Assembly: GCA_038146985.1 (NCBI GenBank)
Contig: JAYQSQ010000014.1
Coordinates: 124,001 to 188,000 of the forward strand
Source: JADHLJ01 sp038146985
Lineage (GTDB): Bacteria > Pseudomonadota > Alphaproteobacteria > Thalassobaculales > Thalassobaculaceae
DNA: 64,000 bases
Direction: 5' to 3'
The notes beneath the pieces are model-generated. The model ran no database searches and was not told where the DNA came from. It was given only the letters and a program-made list of their open reading frames with translations. The number at the start of each line of letters is the position of its first letter. The first letter of the stretch is position 1. A program made the translations under genes and the position numbers. Shown here in pieces: positions 50,454-59,132 of the stretch.

Positions 50454-51878
50454 CTACAGCGCCGGCCCCGTGCGGATGTCCTCGGCGGTGGAACGCTTGA
50501 GGTACTTGCCGTCCGACAGCTCGCCTTTGAACGCGCCGCCCTCGACCATGATCTTGCCGCGCAGCACCGTCATCACCGGCCAGGCGGAGATCTCGTGACC
50601 CTCCCAGGGGCTGTAGTCGGTTTCGTGCAGATCCTCGACGCGGACCCTCTTGCGGATCGTCGGGTCGAGCACAGCGATGTCGGCATCACTGCCGGCCGCG
50701 ATCGCTCCCTTGCGTGGATAGAGCCCCATGATCTTGGCGGCGTTGGTCGAGACCAGATCAACGAAACGCTCCAGCGAATAGCCGCGCGCCGTCACCATTT
50801 CCTGATACATGACCGACACCCGAGGCTCGACCCCGGCATTGCCGCCGGTCGTATCGTCGATCCGGTCGCCGATCAGCTTGGTCTGAAGCGTGCAGCAGAT
50901 CTCATCCGTCGCCACCGAATTGATCGCGCCGTCCAAGGTTCCCGCCCACAGCGCCGCCTGATCCTCCGGCGACTTCAAAGACGGATAGGTGTGGTAGATC
51001 TGCCCGTTCGGCCGCTTGTAGTCCTCGGAATTGTACAGCATGTATTGATGCAGGGTTTCGCCGTAGATCGGCTGGCCCTTGGCGCGGGCCTCGCGGATCG
51101 CCTGGACGCCGGTTCCGGCGCTCACATGCATCATGTAGAGCGGTGTTTTCTCCGCCTCGGCGAGGCGGATCACCCGGCGGAAGGACAGATCTTCCGAGAG
51201 CGTGTTGTGCACCTCGGCGAGATTGTGAAAGCTGACCCGGCCCTCGCGGATCAGTTTTTCGTACATGTGCATGACAATGTCGTTGTCCTCGGCATGGATC
51301 ACGCCGAGCCCGCCATTGCGGGTGAGGATCTTGAACACCTCCCAGATATCGCCGAAATGCACCATCCGGCCCGACCGGCTGGGGGTGATGTTGGTGGTGA
51401 AAATCTTCACGGTCGGGTAGCCGTCGGTCAGCACGCTCTCAAGCTCGCTCAGGATCGGCGGCTCAACATCGCCCAGCAGCATGACGTGATAGGCGTAATC
51501 GCAATAGCAATTGCCGGCCCAATCCTGGTCCCGCTTGGCGATCACCTCGCGCAGAGGCAGCTCCTCCATGCGGGCCGCAAAATCGATCATCGTGGTGGTG
51601 CCGCCGAACAGCGCGGCCCGGCTGACAACTTCCGGCCCGTCCGTGTAGCCGACCCCCCCGCCGGGAAGCGGCATGTGCCACTTGCAATGGACATGCGGGT
51701 CGATCCCGCCGGGCATAACGATCTTGCCGGACACATCGACGGAGCGCCGGGCCTGCTCATCGCCGATCGCACCGGGATTTGTGATCGCGGCGATGGTCTC
51801 GCCCGACACCGCCACGTCGTGGGTTCCGACGCCATGGGGGGTGACGACGGTTCCTCCGCGCAGGATCAGATCGAACAT
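50454..51878 (-). CDS. Dihydropyrimidinase / D-hydantoinase family amidohydrolase
   Basis: Protein of 474 residues; ATG 51878 is preceded by AAGGGAGA. It opens cyclic amides such as dihydropyrimidines or hydantoins to N-carbamoyl acids. Metal ligands are GGIDPHVHCKW, the likely carbamylated Lys in TVKIFTTN, HAED and MHVSAGTG, and the Asp in NSVATDEICC. YKRPNGQIYHTYPSLKSPED and GAIAAGSDADIAVLDP are family blocks. It heads toward the CobW/M20/Hyu genes on the same strand, so its product may feed the M20 carbamoylase. Confidence 0.92.
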   Translation of the reverse strand: MFDLILRGGTVVTPHGVGTHDVAVSGETIAAITNPGAIGDEQARRSVDVSGKIVMPGGIDPHVHCKWHMPLPGGGVGYTDGPEVVSRAALFGGTTTMIDFAARMEELPLREVIAKRDQDWAGNCYCDYAYHVMLLGDVEPPILSELESVLTDGYPTVKIFTTNITPSRSGRMVHFGDIWEVFKILTRNGGLGVIHAEDNDIVMHMYEKLIREGRVSFHNLAEVHNTLSEDLSFRRVIRLAEAEKTPLYMMHVSAGTGVQAIREARAKGQPIYGETLHQYMLYNSEDYKRPNGQIYHTYPSLKSPEDQAALWAGTLDGAINSVATDEICCTLQTKLIGDRIDDTTGGNAGVEPRVSVMYQEMVTARGYSLERFVDLVSTNAAKIMGLYPRKGAIAAGSDADIAVLDPTIRKRVRVEDLHETDYSPWEGHEISAWPVMTVLRGKIMVEGGAFKGELSDGKYLKRSTAEDIRTGPAL

Positions 51879-51928
51879 AGCCGGTCTCCCTTGAAACACG
51901 TTTCGCCAAGTTTCCCGAACACCCGCCC

Positions 51929-53029
51929 CTATTGTCCAGAGGCTTCGGCGACTTCCTCGGTTATGGTTTCCAGCAGCGCCCGAACCCAGGGCCCGGAGAT
52001 TCTCTTGCCGATCAGGACCAGGCGCGAGTCCCTGGACCCGCCCGGCCAATCATCGAGCCAGCGCATGGGGTGAAAGACGTGCCGCACGCCGTGGACCACG
52101 GCGGGCGTATCCGGCGCTTCCGCAACCTCGACGATGCCTTTCAGACGCAGCAGGTCGGGGCCCATCGTCTCGGCCAGAGCCTGCAGGAACAGGGTCAGCG
52201 CGACAGCAGGGATGGGAGTCTCCAGGCGCAGGGACACAGATGTGATTTCGTCCGGACCATGGCCGTGGTGATGGTGATGCCCGTGATGATCGGGCAAGGC
52301 CCTTCGAGACGACCCTTCGGATCTCCTCAGGGTGAGTCCATAATTTCCAGAATTCCCCTCCCCCTGAGGAGCGCGCTCCGAACCCGTCTCGAAGGGTCCA
52401 GTCGACCGCGAGTTCCCGCCGATGATCACGGCGGGCTCGATCTCACCCCGGACCGGGAAATGCATCGCCGCGTCCGGATTGATCCTGGCCGTGCGTTCCA
52501 GCAAAGCGCCCACATCGTCGTCACCAAGATCAGTCTTGGTTATCAGCAGCACATCCGCCTGAGCCACCTGACTGCGGCTTTCCTCATGCGCATCAAGGGA
52601 CGTCAACGCGGTCAGAGCATCAACCGTCACCGCCACACGGTCGAGGCGGACCAGCGCGCGCAAGGCCGGGTCGGCGATTGCCGCATGGACGATCGGCGCC
52701 GGGTCGGCAAGCCCCGTCGTTTCCAGCACGATCCGCTCGAAGCCGCGGCCCTCCGCCCGCTTGTCCATAAGGCGCCGGACCGCGTTGGTCAGATCTCCGC
52801 GCATCACGCAGCAGAGGCACCCGGTGCTAAGCTCGACCAGATCCTCCTCGCTGCTCTCGATCAATTCGTGATCGAGGCCGATCTCGCCGAACTCGTTGAT
52901 GATCACGGCAGTGCGCGAGAGTTCCGGACGGCGCAGCAGGTTGGCGATCAGCGTGGTCTTGCCGCTGCCGAGAAAACCGGTGACCACGGTCATCGGCACG
53001 GGCATGGGCCTGGGTGGAGCGACGCTCAT
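51929..53029 (-). CDS. CobW/COG0523-family zinc-type GTPase with an in-frame repeat insertion
   Basis: Metal-chaperone GTPase of 366 residues. The P-loop is GFLGSGKTT (18-26), the metal-binding CxCC motif Cys71-Leu-Cys73-Cys74, and the G-motif LLITKTDLGD at 161-170. A His-rich loop (DHHGHHHHHGHG) lies at about 247-258. The CobW C-terminal domain is HGVRHVFHPMRWLDDWP. Residues 212-244 are encoded by a palindromic repeat (52300-52396). ATG 53029 overlaps the upstream stop (ATGA). Between metallohydrolase genes, it may load metal into them. Confidence 0.9.
   Translation of the reverse strand: MSVAPPRPMPVPMTVVTGFLGSGKTTLIANLLRRPELSRTAVIINEFGEIGLDHELIESSEEDLVELSTGCLCCVMRGDLTNAVRRLMDKRAEGRGFERIVLETTGLADPAPIVHAAIADPALRALVRLDRVAVTVDALTALTSLDAHEESRSQVAQADVLLITKTDLGDDDVGALLERTARINPDAAMHFPVRGEIEPAVIIGGNSRSTGPFETGSERAPQGEGNSGNYGLTLRRSEGSSRRALPDHHGHHHHHGHGPDEITSVSLRLETPIPAVALTLFLQALAETMGPDLLRLKGIVEVAEAPDTPAVVHGVRHVFHPMRWLDDWPGGSRDSRLVLIGKRISGPWVRALLETITEEVAEASGQ
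52300..52396. repeat. Palindromic repeat element inside the CobW gene
   Basis: Outer arms CCCTTCGAGACG (52300-52311) and CGTCTCGAAGGG (52385-52396) are perfect inverses. Inner arms CTCCTCAGG (52323-52331) and CCTGAGGAG (52363-52371) are also perfect. This matches the large alphaproteobacterial intergenic repeat family with CTTCGAGACG/CCTCAGG cores. Here it lies in a coding frame without introducing a stop. Confidence 0.85.
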
Positions 53030-53322
53030 TCCGTGCCCTCCCGGACGAAAAGCACGCGCCCGGCGGGGCGGTCCGGGCACAGGATTTCCCTGAGGCTGCG
53101 CAAGGCCGGGCCGATCGCCGGATGCACCCGGTCCCGCCTTCCCGGCTCGCTGAGGCGCCAGACGGTACCGAAGGGCTGTGCCTCGACCGAGATTTCGACA
53201 ACCGGCTCGTTCTTCAGCGCGATGCCGCAATGCGCCTTGCCCTCGGCGAAGCTTGCGGTTGCCTCGACGCGCCAGATTTCCAGCGCCCCTTCGACCAGCG
53301 TACGGAAGCGGGCCGGCGTCAT
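53026..53322 (-). CDS. Small conserved-looking protein of unknown function
   Basis: Protein of 98 residues, not recognised. ATG 53322 overlaps the stop of the M20 gene, and its own stop overlaps the CobW start (ATGA at both ends), which strongly supports expression. It is soluble and has alternating polar strands (CGIALKNEPVVEISVEAQPFG, TVWRLSEPGRRDRVHPAIGP) and two cysteines. A start at 53343 is also open but lacks the coupling. The context suggests an accessory role in the hydantoinase/carbamoylase pathway. Confidence 0.7.
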   Translation of the reverse strand: MTPARFRTLVEGALEIWRVEATASFAEGKAHCGIALKNEPVVEISVEAQPFGTVWRLSEPGRRDRVHPAIGPALRSLREILCPDRPAGRVLFVREGTE

Positions 53323-54722
53323 GCCGCCCGGTTCGCCAGCCACCAGGCGAGCAGCCGGGTCGCGGCCATGAAATCCGGGATCTCCATCGCCTCGTCCGGA
53401 TTGTGGCTGCCGTTGGCGTTGCGGATGAACAGCATCTGCGTCGGCACCCCGGCGGCGGCGAAGGCGGCGGCGTCATGGCTCGCCCCGCTGGCGATCTCCA
53501 TCACCGACAGGCCGAGTGCGCCCGCGCCGACGGCCATCGCGGCTTTGATGGCGGGATCCATCGGACCCGGCGCGGCACGGGTAAACTCTCCAAGCTCGAA
53601 GGTCACACCTCGGCGCGTGGCGATCTCCGATGTCAGCTCGCGGACGCGCCCGGTCATCGCCTCGACGAAGTCACCGTCCAGGCTCCGCATGTCCAGGCTG
53701 AACTCGACCGCGCCCGCGATCTTGGTCATGGCGTGCCATTCGGCATCGGTGAAGAACTTGCCGATGGTGAAGGCAAAGTCCTTCCCCTCGGCCTCGCACC
53801 GGTCCCAGATGGCGTCCAGCGCGCTCACCAGTTCCGATGTGGCGATCACCGCGTCCCGGCGATGCGAGCGCGGCACACCGCCACAATGGGAGTACTCGCC
53901 GATACAGCGCGCGCGCGGCAAGCGCCGATTGCCTCTGATGCCGGTGACGATTCCGACCGGAATTCCCTCGGCTTCCAGGACCGGCCCCTGTTCGATATGC
54001 ACCTCGAGATAGGCATGCAGCGAGGCCGGCGGAAGAAAGACCTTGCCGGCCCGCAGGACATCGGGATCGCAGCCTGCCTCGGCCATGTGATTCGCCAGGC
54101 TGCGGCCGGTATCGGCCCGCCGGGCCTCGTCCAACGCGCCGTCGGGCAGGGTCCCGAGGGCGGAGCGGCTGCCGATATAGGAGACGCCGAACCAGGCGCT
54201 TTCCTCCGCCCGGATGCCCATCACCCGGATGTCGCGGGGCGGGCTTATTCCCGCATCCACAAGCCCGGCACAGGCGACCAGCCCGGAGACCACGCCCGCC
54301 GCGCCGTCGTAGTTGCCGCCCTGGGCAACGCTATCCAGATGCGAGCCGATCACCACCGGCGCCGCGGACCGGTCAACGCCGGCAAGCGTCATATAGACAT
54401 TGCCGGCCGGATCGTCCTCGACCTCCATCCCTAGATCCGAGGCAGCCTTGGCCATGATGTCCCGCGCCGCCTGCTCACCCGGCCCATAGGAAGCGCGGGT
54501 AATGCCGATGCCGTCATGGGTCTGGCTCTCCAAGGCGTCGAACAGCTCGGGCCAGCGCTTCGCGGCCGGCGACGCCAGCGCTCGGATCGGAAAGTGCCAT
54601 GCCTCGGCCTCCTGGTTTCGCGGATCTAGTGAAGCGCGCCGGCGGGTAGCGCACAAGCCCCGGCCGCGCCTAAACTCCACCGCCACCAATCGGGAGCCGA
54701 AAATGATCGTCGACGTGCGCAC
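53319..54722 (-). CDS. M20-family Zn-dependent hydrolase (N-carbamoyl-amino-acid hydrolase/allantoate amidohydrolase type)
   Basis: Binuclear zinc enzyme that removes a carbamoyl or ureido group. Motifs are VIGSHLDSVAQGGNYDGAAGVV, MGIRAEESAWFGVS, LEVHIEQGPVLEAEGIPVG, GEYSHCGGVPRSHRRDAV and ASGASHDAAAFAAAGVPTQM. The catalytic body begins at RWPELFDALESQTHDG (about 54560). The 5' end is unresolved: in-frame ATG 54722 would overlap the divergent gene. The best ribosome site (GGAGG 8 nt before ATG 54600) is in another frame, reading MALSDPSAGVAGRE, which suggests an indel near 54570-54600 or an odd start. Coupled to the downstream genes by ATGA. Confidence 0.85.
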   Translation of the reverse strand: MRTSTIIFGSRLVAVEFRRGRGLCATRRRASLDPRNQEAEAWHFPIRALASPAAKRWPELFDALESQTHDGIGITRASYGPGEQAARDIMAKAASDLGMEVEDDPAGNVYMTLAGVDRSAAPVVIGSHLDSVAQGGNYDGAAGVVSGLVACAGLVDAGISPPRDIRVMGIRAEESAWFGVSYIGSRSALGTLPDGALDEARRADTGRSLANHMAEAGCDPDVLRAGKVFLPPASLHAYLEVHIEQGPVLEAEGIPVGIVTGIRGNRRLPRARCIGEYSHCGGVPRSHRRDAVIATSELVSALDAIWDRCEAEGKDFAFTIGKFFTDAEWHAMTKIAGAVEFSLDMRSLDGDFVEAMTGRVRELTSEIATRRGVTFELGEFTRAAPGPMDPAIKAAMAVGAGALGLSVMEIASGASHDAAAFAAAGVPTQMLFIRNANGSHNPDEAMEIPDFMAATRLLAWWLANRAA

Positions 54723-55017
54723 CTACAACATCGTTCCCCGCAAGATGAAGACCTATCTGGCGCTTTTCGGGGAGTTCGCGCTGCCGATCCAGCGCCGCCA
54801 TATCGGCGATCCGCTCGGCTATTTCCTGGTGGAGCACGGCCCGCTGCATCAGGTCGTGCATCTCTGGGGTTACGAGAATCTCGCCGACCTGGAGAAGCGC
54901 CGGGCCGCCCGCGACGCAGACCCCGCCTGGGCCGAATATCTCGCCAAGACCGACGGTTTGGTGGTCAGCCAGGACAACAAGCTCTGCCGCCCGATGGGAT
55001 GGTCGGGGATCAAATAG
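54703..55017 (+). CDS. NIPSNAP-family protein
   Basis: Small ferredoxin-like-fold protein of 104 residues; CGGGAG precedes ATG 54703. IVDVRTYNIVPRKMKTYLALF and HQVVHLWGYENLADLEKRRAARDADPAW are diagnostic. Bacterial NIPSNAP proteins occur near catabolic genes but have no firm function. It is divergent from the M20 hydrolase and convergent with hydantoinase B. Confidence 0.9.
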   Translation: MIVDVRTYNIVPRKMKTYLALFGEFALPIQRRHIGDPLGYFLVEHGPLHQVVHLWGYENLADLEKRRAARDADPAWAEYLAKTDGLVVSQDNKLCRPMGWSGIK

Positions 55018-55046
55018 GGTTGCCGGGTCTTACGGGGCTCTATGGC

Positions 55047-55072
55047 GTATCCCCGACGCAGGTCGGGGATAC
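55047..55072. terminator. Hairpin between the convergent NIPSNAP and hydantoinase B genes
   Basis: GTATCCCCGAC (55047-55057) and GTCGGGGATAC (55062-55072) are perfect 11-bp arms around GCAG. It is centred in the 71-bp gap between convergent stops, so a bidirectional terminator role is likely, though no T-run follows. Confidence 0.5.
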
Positions 55073-55088
55073 GACAGGTGGACGATTC

Positions 55089-56792
55089 CTACTCCTGCCC
55101 ATAAATCTCCCGCGCGGCCTGCTCGCTGACATAGCCGTCGAGCACGTCCTCTCGCAAAGCGGCGCGATCACGGGCCTTCGGATCGCCATAACCGCCGGCT
55201 CCGGGGACCTGGAGGTGAATCCTGCCGCCGTCGGGGACATCGAAGCCACCCTTGCCCGGCGCCGCCTTCAGCGTGCCGTCCGGCGCCTCGGTCCAGATCC
55301 GCGCCGCCATGCCCGGCCCGCCACCCGCAAGACCGAAGGGCGCCGACAAGGTTCGCTCCAAACAAGACGACGCGCGCGCCTTGTGGCCCAACACGGTCCA
55401 GGTGCGGTGCGCCGCGAGCCCGCCCCGGTACCGGCCCGGCCCGCCACTGTCCGGCGTCAGCGCGTATTCCTCGACCCGGACCGGAAAGCTCATCTCCAGA
55501 ACCTCGATCGGCGTGTTCATGGTGTTTGAGATGCCGCTGGCGATCGCGTTGATGCCGTCCTTGTTCGGCCGAGCGCCAAAGCCGCCCTTGATGGTCTCGT
55601 AGGAGACATAGCGCTGGCCGTTGCGCGGGTCCTTGCCGCCGAAGGTGATCACCGCCGAGGTGCCCTGAGAACAGGTCATTACATTGTCCGGCCAGAACGG
55701 CGCCACAGCTCCGAAGGTCATGTCGCAGACCCGGTGCGAGATCTCATGATTGGCATAGACCACCGGCGAGGGAAACTCCGCGTTGAGCACGCAGCCCTTG
55801 GGCGCCGTGACGGTAATGGTCCGCCAGCACCCGGAATTGGGCGGTGCCAGGCCCTCGGGATCGACGATTGTTTTGAGCGCCGTGAACACACCCGATGCGG
55901 TCACGGAAAACGGAGCGTTCATCGGGCCGCTCACCGCCGGATCTGTACCGGCGAAATCAACCTCCAGCGCGTCTCCTGTCTTCTTCACCCGCATCCGGAT
56001 GGTGAAGGGACGGTCCTCGGCATCGCCCTCTTCGATGATCCCGTCGCCGTCGCAGAAGTCCTCGAATGTCGATTCCCCATCCGGCAGACGCGACAGCAAG
56101 GTCCGCATCATCCGCTCGGAATAGTTCATCACCTCGGCCATGGCCTCGATCAGGGTGTCGGTGCCGTATTTGTCGGCAAGCGCACCCAGCCGCTGGGCCG
56201 CCCGCCGGTTCGCCGCGATCTGGGCACCGAGGTCACCGCGCCGCTCCTCCGGGGTGCGCACATTGGCGAAGATGATCGCGTCCACATCGCGGTTCAGAAC
56301 GCCTTTCGAGTAGAGCTTGATCGGTGGCAGACGCAGCCCCTCGCCGAAGATCTCGGTCACCGCGCCATAGCTGCCGGGCGTGGCGCTGCCGACATCCGGC
56401 CAGTGGGCACGGATCCCGGCGAAACCGATCAGCTTGCCGCCGTGAAAGGCCGGGGTGACCACATTCACGTCCGGCAGGTGACTACCACCGAAATAGGGAT
56501 CGTTATGGATGAAGACGTCGCCATCCTCGAAGCTATCGAAAGCGATGGCGACCGCCTTGACCGCATCGGGCATGGAGCCGAGATGGATCGGCAAGTCCGG
56601 CCCCTGGGCCACCATCTGGCCGCCGGCATCAAAGATCCCGCAAGAGTAATCGCCCGCGACCTTGAGGATCGGCGAGTAGGCGGTCTTGGCGAGGACGATC
56701 TTCATCTCCTCCGCCGCCGCGTAGAGCGAGTTTTTGATCACCACGAAGGTCGCGGGATCGAACCCCCGCACCGTCGAGCCGGGATCGTTCAT
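55089..56792 (-). CDS. hyuB: Hydantoinase B/oxoprolinase family protein (HyuB)
   Basis: Protein of 567 residues; ATG 56792 overlaps the hyuA stop (ATGA). Family blocks are FVVIKNSLYAAAEEMKIVLAKTAYSPILK, VFIHNDPYFGGSHLPDVNVVTP, MNAPFSVTASGVFTALK and GPGRYRGGLAAHRTW. With HyuA it forms an ATP-dependent enzyme opening 5-membered cyclic amides (hydantoins, 5-oxoproline, N-methylhydantoin type). The substrate cannot be assigned. Confidence 0.93.
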   Translation of the reverse strand: MNDPGSTVRGFDPATFVVIKNSLYAAAEEMKIVLAKTAYSPILKVAGDYSCGIFDAGGQMVAQGPDLPIHLGSMPDAVKAVAIAFDSFEDGDVFIHNDPYFGGSHLPDVNVVTPAFHGGKLIGFAGIRAHWPDVGSATPGSYGAVTEIFGEGLRLPPIKLYSKGVLNRDVDAIIFANVRTPEERRGDLGAQIAANRRAAQRLGALADKYGTDTLIEAMAEVMNYSERMMRTLLSRLPDGESTFEDFCDGDGIIEEGDAEDRPFTIRMRVKKTGDALEVDFAGTDPAVSGPMNAPFSVTASGVFTALKTIVDPEGLAPPNSGCWRTITVTAPKGCVLNAEFPSPVVYANHEISHRVCDMTFGAVAPFWPDNVMTCSQGTSAVITFGGKDPRNGQRYVSYETIKGGFGARPNKDGINAIASGISNTMNTPIEVLEMSFPVRVEEYALTPDSGGPGRYRGGLAAHRTWTVLGHKARASSCLERTLSAPFGLAGGGPGMAARIWTEAPDGTLKAAPGKGGFDVPDGGRIHLQVPGAGGYGDPKARDRAALREDVLDGYVSEQAAREIYGQE

Positions 56793-58879
56793 GACGCGCC
56801 TCCCCTGGCGTTGGTCAACAGGATGAACCCTCGCTCGTCCATGCGCGCGCTCCAATCCGGAGGCACGACGATCGTCGAATCCAGGGATTCGATGATGGCC
56901 GGCCCGGCAAAGCTATCGCCGGGAGCCATCCGGTCGCGATCGTGAACCGGTGTCTCGACGCGCCCCGTCCGCTCGAACCAGACCGGGCGCCGGGCCTTCT
57001 CGCTGCCGCCGCCGGTCCCCGAGACCTTTTGTGCGAGGGTAAGGCTCGGCAACCGCGCCGCCGCCGACAGCCGGAGGGTGACGATCTGCACCCGCTCCTT
57101 TCGGTTGGCATGGCCGTAGGTCAGCTCGTGCTTGTCGTGGTAGCCCTCGGCGAGGCTCGCCAGCGCGCCCGCGTCGATCGCCGCCGGCGCGGCGACGTTC
57201 AACTCATAGGCCTGGCGGATGTAGCGAAGGTCCGCCGTCCGCTCCAGCAGCCACACTTCCTCGGCGATGCCGGTGCGCGCGAGCATGCGGCGGGCTTCGG
57301 CTTCCAGATCCCGGTAGGCCGCCTCCAGCGCCGCCGGGTCCGCCTCGTCCAATACAGCGAAAAACGTCCGGCCATAGTCCCGTCGGATGTCGGATCCCAC
57401 CAACCCGAGGGCGGAGAACGCGCCCGGGATCGGCGGGACCACCACTTCGGAAATTTCCAGTTCTTCGGCGAGAGCCGCGGCGTGCAGCGGGCCGGCACCC
57501 CCGAAACAGATCAGCGAGAATTCCCGCGCGTCATGGCCGCGCTCCACCGAAACGATGCGCAACGCTTCGGCCATGGCGTTGTTGACCACCTGGATCACCG
57601 AGGCCGCCGCCTGCTCCACCGTCAGGCCGAGCGGATCGGCGACCTTCTGTTTCATCGCCGCTTCGGCTCGGGAATAGTCGATCGGCAGGTCGCCTCCCAG
57701 AAGCGATGTCGCGTCCAGACGGCCGAGGATGAGGTTGGCGTCGGTCACCGCCGGCTCGGTCCCGCCCTGGCCGTAGCAGACCGGTCCCGGCGAGGCGCCG
57801 GCGCTGCGCGGCCCGACCCGGAGCGAGCCCGCCGGATCAACCCAGGCGATGCTGCCGCCGCCGGCGCTCACCTCGGCGAGGTCGATCACCGGCACCCGGA
57901 TCGGGTGGCCGGTCCCGTGCAGCCATCGGCTGGCGCTGCCCTCGCCGCCAACCTCGTATTCCGGCGTGGTCTCGATCTGGCCGTCGCGGATCAGACTGGC
58001 CTTGGCCGTGGTGCCGCCCATATCAAAGGAGAGCAGGTTCGGCCGTCCGGTCTGCTTGCCCGCCAGGGCGGCCGCGATCACCCCGGCAGCGGGTCCGGAT
58101 TCCGCCGCCATCGCCGGCATGCGCAGGCTTTCCTCGATCTCGAACACCCCGCCGCCGGAGCCCATGACATAGGGCGCCGGCAGCCCCATCCCCTCCACCG
58201 CGCCCTTCAAGCGCGCGAGATAGGAGGCGAGGATCGGGCCGACATAGGCACAGATCGCGGTGGTACTGGTGCGCTCGAACTCGCGGATCTCGGGCAGCAC
58301 CTCGGATGACAGGAAAACCGGGATGCCCGGCAAGGCCGCCCGCAGGCGTTCGCCGAGCCGGCGTTCGTGCTCGTCGTTCAGGAACGAGAAGAGCAGCGAG
58401 ACAGCCACCGCCTCGACCTCGGCGGCTTTCAGATCGGCAATCAGGCCGTCGATCTCCGCCTCGGCGAGCGGCGTGACGATAGAGCCATCGGCGCCGATCC
58501 GCTCGGTAATCTCCATCCGGTGGCGCCGCGCCACAAGCACCGAGGGCGGCTCCTGGAACAGATCGTAAAGGTCCGCACGGGCCGACCGCCGCAGTTCCAG
58601 AATGTCACGGAACCCGCGCGTCGCGATCAGGCCGACACGGGCGCCGTTCTGCTGCAGGATGGCATTGGTGACCACCGTCGTCGCATGGGCCAGCAGGGAA
58701 ACCGCGTCGGGTTTGATGCCATAGCGTGAAATCGCCTGCTCCAGCGCCTCGATCACGCCGCGCCCAAAATCATCAGGCGTCGAGGAGACCTTGGTCACGC
58801 CGATTGAGCCGTCCGCTTCGTCGACCACCGCGACATCGGTGAAGGTGCCGCCAATATCCACGCCGATACGCCAAGTCAT
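56789..58879 (-). CDS. hyuA: Hydantoinase A/oxoprolinase family protein (HyuA)
   Basis: ATP-binding partner of HyuB, 696 residues from ATG 58879. MTWRIGVDIGGTFTDVAVVDE is the phosphate-binding N-terminus. LLAHATTVVTNAILQQNGARVGLIATRGF, FDMGGTTAKASLI, PVIDLAEVSAGGGSIAWVD and CFGGAGPLHAAALAEEL are hallmark blocks of the actin-like ATPase fold. The open frame continues upstream to 59245 but that part is repetitive Arg-rich and not coding. First gene of the minus-strand hyuAB pair. Confidence 0.94.
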   Translation of the reverse strand: MTWRIGVDIGGTFTDVAVVDEADGSIGVTKVSSTPDDFGRGVIEALEQAISRYGIKPDAVSLLAHATTVVTNAILQQNGARVGLIATRGFRDILELRRSARADLYDLFQEPPSVLVARRHRMEITERIGADGSIVTPLAEAEIDGLIADLKAAEVEAVAVSLLFSFLNDEHERRLGERLRAALPGIPVFLSSEVLPEIREFERTSTTAICAYVGPILASYLARLKGAVEGMGLPAPYVMGSGGGVFEIEESLRMPAMAAESGPAAGVIAAALAGKQTGRPNLLSFDMGGTTAKASLIRDGQIETTPEYEVGGEGSASRWLHGTGHPIRVPVIDLAEVSAGGGSIAWVDPAGSLRVGPRSAGASPGPVCYGQGGTEPAVTDANLILGRLDATSLLGGDLPIDYSRAEAAMKQKVADPLGLTVEQAAASVIQVVNNAMAEALRIVSVERGHDAREFSLICFGGAGPLHAAALAEELEISEVVVPPIPGAFSALGLVGSDIRRDYGRTFFAVLDEADPAALEAAYRDLEAEARRMLARTGIAEEVWLLERTADLRYIRQAYELNVAAPAAIDAGALASLAEGYHDKHELTYGHANRKERVQIVTLRLSAAARLPSLTLAQKVSGTGGGSEKARRPVWFERTGRVETPVHDRDRMAPGDSFAGPAIIESLDSTIVVPPDWSARMDERGFILLTNARGGAS

Positions 58880-59132
58880 GGAGAACGCGCTCCCAAACGA
58901 AGTCTCTGTCTCGCTCACGGTCTCAAATCCAAGGGTTCGCAAATTCAGCCGCGATCCCGCGCGCCTTGCCTCGCAAGCAAAGGGATTGTAGCGGCGCTTC
59001 GCGGAGGCGCAAATCCGTAACCGGGTCCGAAATTTCCACGTGCATTTGACAAGGATGAGCCTAGGATCGGCATCGGCGGGCGGACGGCTTGGCCGCTCAC
59101 GCCATGGCTTGTTCGGAAAACGGGAGACGATG

